In this document: positions 62,201 to 64,000 of the stretch, in pieces
How the letters are laid out: each line of letters begins with the position of its first letter
Numbering within the stretch: the stretch's first letter is position 1
Source: Linepithema humile
Taxonomy: Eukaryota > Arthropoda > Insecta > Hymenoptera > Formicidae
DNA length: 64,000 nucleotides
NCBI RefSeq assembly: GCF_040581485.1
Contig: NC_090131.1
Span: 4,960,001-5,024,000, forward strand
Direction of reading: 5' to 3'
Notes under the pieces: model-generated
Databases searched by the model: none
Seen by the model: the letters and a program-made list of their open reading frames with translations, nothing else
Told to the model about the DNA's origin: nothing
Program-made: the position numbers and the translations under genes

Positions 62201-64000
62201 GCAAGTTATATCGCGGCTTTTTAATTAAAAAAAAAAAAATTATGTCACGCTTCAAATTCCTCGTGTTTTAAATTCCACGAGATACTCGAGACTGTGCAGA
62301 CGAATTTTAAGATAAATTGTTAAAATGCAAGCGTTTATTGCGTTGTCCGCAAATTTTCTCACTTGCTATCACGAATTTCGTATCATGTCGCGCACGGAGC
62401 GCGTCAAAAGCGCGGACACCTATCATCGACCGCGAATGGACTCGCTGAAACTTCCCAATTGTGCCTTATAAGTCTTCCCGCAAGCGCGATGCCCTCCGCA
62501 ACTTCTAGATAATCCAGATCCGGGTCCGAGAACATCAATCCAGATTGAACTTCGGCTCACTAGTTTAAGCTCAATCATGTATTAGCTTCGAAATGACAAA
62601 GACGATAATTCGGATTCTCGAATCTCCGAACTTTTGATTACGAAATGAAAATACGAACTGTCTCGAAAGATTGTCCAGAACGGTTCTCGAACAATGTTAG
62701 CGACAATTAGCGGTATTTCACTTTAAAAATGGACTCTAACATGTTACTTGCGACACCGATAGCAAGAAACGATTCAATTCTGCTTTCTATTAGTCATCGT
62801 TGGTATCGATAATTTTCAATAGCTTAGATACGCACAAATAACTGGCGGAAAGGCTGATAAATTTTATTGTGTCAGAAGCACAAATATATTCCTAAATGTG
62901 CGTATATTAAGCTCACTATGCATTTATACTGTAAAAATGCTCACACACATTGTCAAAGAATTATAGCACTTACATGTATCGCAACAGAACAGCATATCCA
63001 AAGTGACGTTCCAAGAGCTTACTCCAAATCCAAGAGAACTATCTGGCTCTTCACGGATGATAATCAAATGAGGGAGCGTTGTCAATTTAAAAAAAAAAAG
63101 AAATTAAAGTGCCGAGAACAAAAACGCGGAATAAAAAATACGCAACGTGTAAAAATAATTGATTTGAAAAATTGTTGCTGTGCTATTTAGTTTCGCATTT
63201 ACTCCGAGCGCTTCCGTTAACGTCGCACGGAATATCGCAGCTGGCTGTCAGTGGCCGAGGTGACAGCGACAGCGTCACGAAGCGGAGCGAGGAACCCGCG
63301 CGGCGTTGAACCCATAGAGCCCCGTCACATGACCGCACGGGGAACATGAGCGCGAAAGAAACCCACCGTGTGACGGAACCGAAGCGAGCACGCAGTGACA
63401 GTGTCGCGTACAAAGCGGATGACGAAGCGAACGACGTGACGACAGAACGCGGTGGAAAAACGCGTGACGGACGGGATGACGCGTACCGCGGTACCGGAAG
63501 CCCGACAGGAGCCAGTGCCCTTGGTGTCCATCGTCGACGTCCGAAAGAGAGACCACCGCGAGAAGCTGGTGTGTGGGAGGGCATCGCTCATCCGTCCGCA
63601 CCGTCGATGTCGACGTCCCGACACCTTCGCGTTGCACTCGCGTCGAATCCAACAAGTTAAAGCGCTTCTGACGTCAGACGTGCCCTGTGCGCGACCGGGT
63701 CAACCCCCGGACACCGCTTTCCTCCGGAAACATCGCTTTCTCCTGGGTTTTTCTCTTCATCTTTTTTCTTCCAAGTGACGAACGAAACGCAAACGACGAG
63801 ACGGGAACGAAATCACAAAGACGCATCGGTGCGCGCAATTTACGTAACGCACTCGTCCTGAGACGGCGCTCAGGACTCAGGAAGAGAGAGACCTCCTGAG
63901 TGGGATGGCAGTTTAAATGCAACTATGCTTTCTCGGGTTTGGGTTGAGCGCGCAGGGTCCGAGTCGGCCGTGTTCGGTGGCTCTCGGCCGCTGTCGGATC

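Larger units (their letters stand above)
47980..64000. other. 16 kb without a supported gene
   Basis: CpG-rich islands alternate with AT-rich DNA. Prominent islands are 48.9-49.9, 50.45-51.4, 52.6-52.95, 53.5-54.07, 57.55-58.05 and 63.2-64.0 kb. Many short frames on both strands lack motifs and overlap each other, as expected from few stop codons in CpG-rich sequence. Simple repeats include C(n) at ~49407-49422, (CT)n at ~51028-51069 and (GA)n at ~56301-56341. A perfect CTGACGTCAG lies near 63667, and the end of the window may approach a gene's promoter. No tRNA, microRNA or exon chain was found by eye. Confidence 0.45.

Noticed and set aside
63183..63660. Overlapping 99-133 codon frames on both strands near the right end
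   Set aside because: Mutually overlapping in CpG-rich DNA, with Arg-rich products and no motif. Could still be a 5' exon region of a gene beyond the window.

Overview
The window looks like a hymenopteran insect genome, most likely an ant. The support is: an odorant-receptor 3' end with the style of the large hymenopteran OR family, small AT-rich introns, CpG-rich non-coding islands beside AT-rich stretches, a Mos1-type mariner, and a closely spaced pair of miR-87 hairpins. All names come from reading the sequence; no database search was run.

Left part (1-5.8 kb): positions 1-964 hold the last four exons of an odorant receptor gene (+). Positions 1456-3562 are a foldback-type repeat element: two ~190 bp hairpins in opposite orientation enclose eleven 154-bp units, three in one orientation and eight in the other. 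A spliced but non-coding-looking exon lies on the minus strand at 4421-4713.

Centre left (5.86-19.4 kb): one 14-exon gene (+) can be joined without a frame break. It encodes about 4060 residues: signal peptide, basic N-terminal part, huge Thr/Ser-rich mucin-like region with two charged coiled-coil segments, one immunoglobulin domain, a cysteine-rich ephrin-receptor-like segment, one membrane helix and a basic cytoplasmic tail. One 9.5 kb exon carries most of it. I do not recognise it as a named gene.

Middle (20-24 kb): a two-exon cytochrome c oxidase subunit 7C gene (-), two hairpin MITEs, a 224-bp mariner relic, and two miR-87 precursors (-) 165 bp apart.

Right part (24-64 kb): about 40 kb with no convincing protein gene except the transposase of an intact 1282-bp mariner (46698-47979). 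This stretch has CpG-rich islands, microsatellites, a few TATA-box promoter candidates, and three local tandem duplications of non-coding sequence near 24.3, 25.2 and 44.0 kb. It may be a large intron, a long 5' region or a regulatory domain of a gene outside the window. The many short reading frames here fit chance in CpG-rich DNA.

The genes do not form a functional unit. COX7C is a mitochondrial housekeeping gene, the giant protein is a cell-surface molecule, and miR-87 is a separate regulatory RNA locus.
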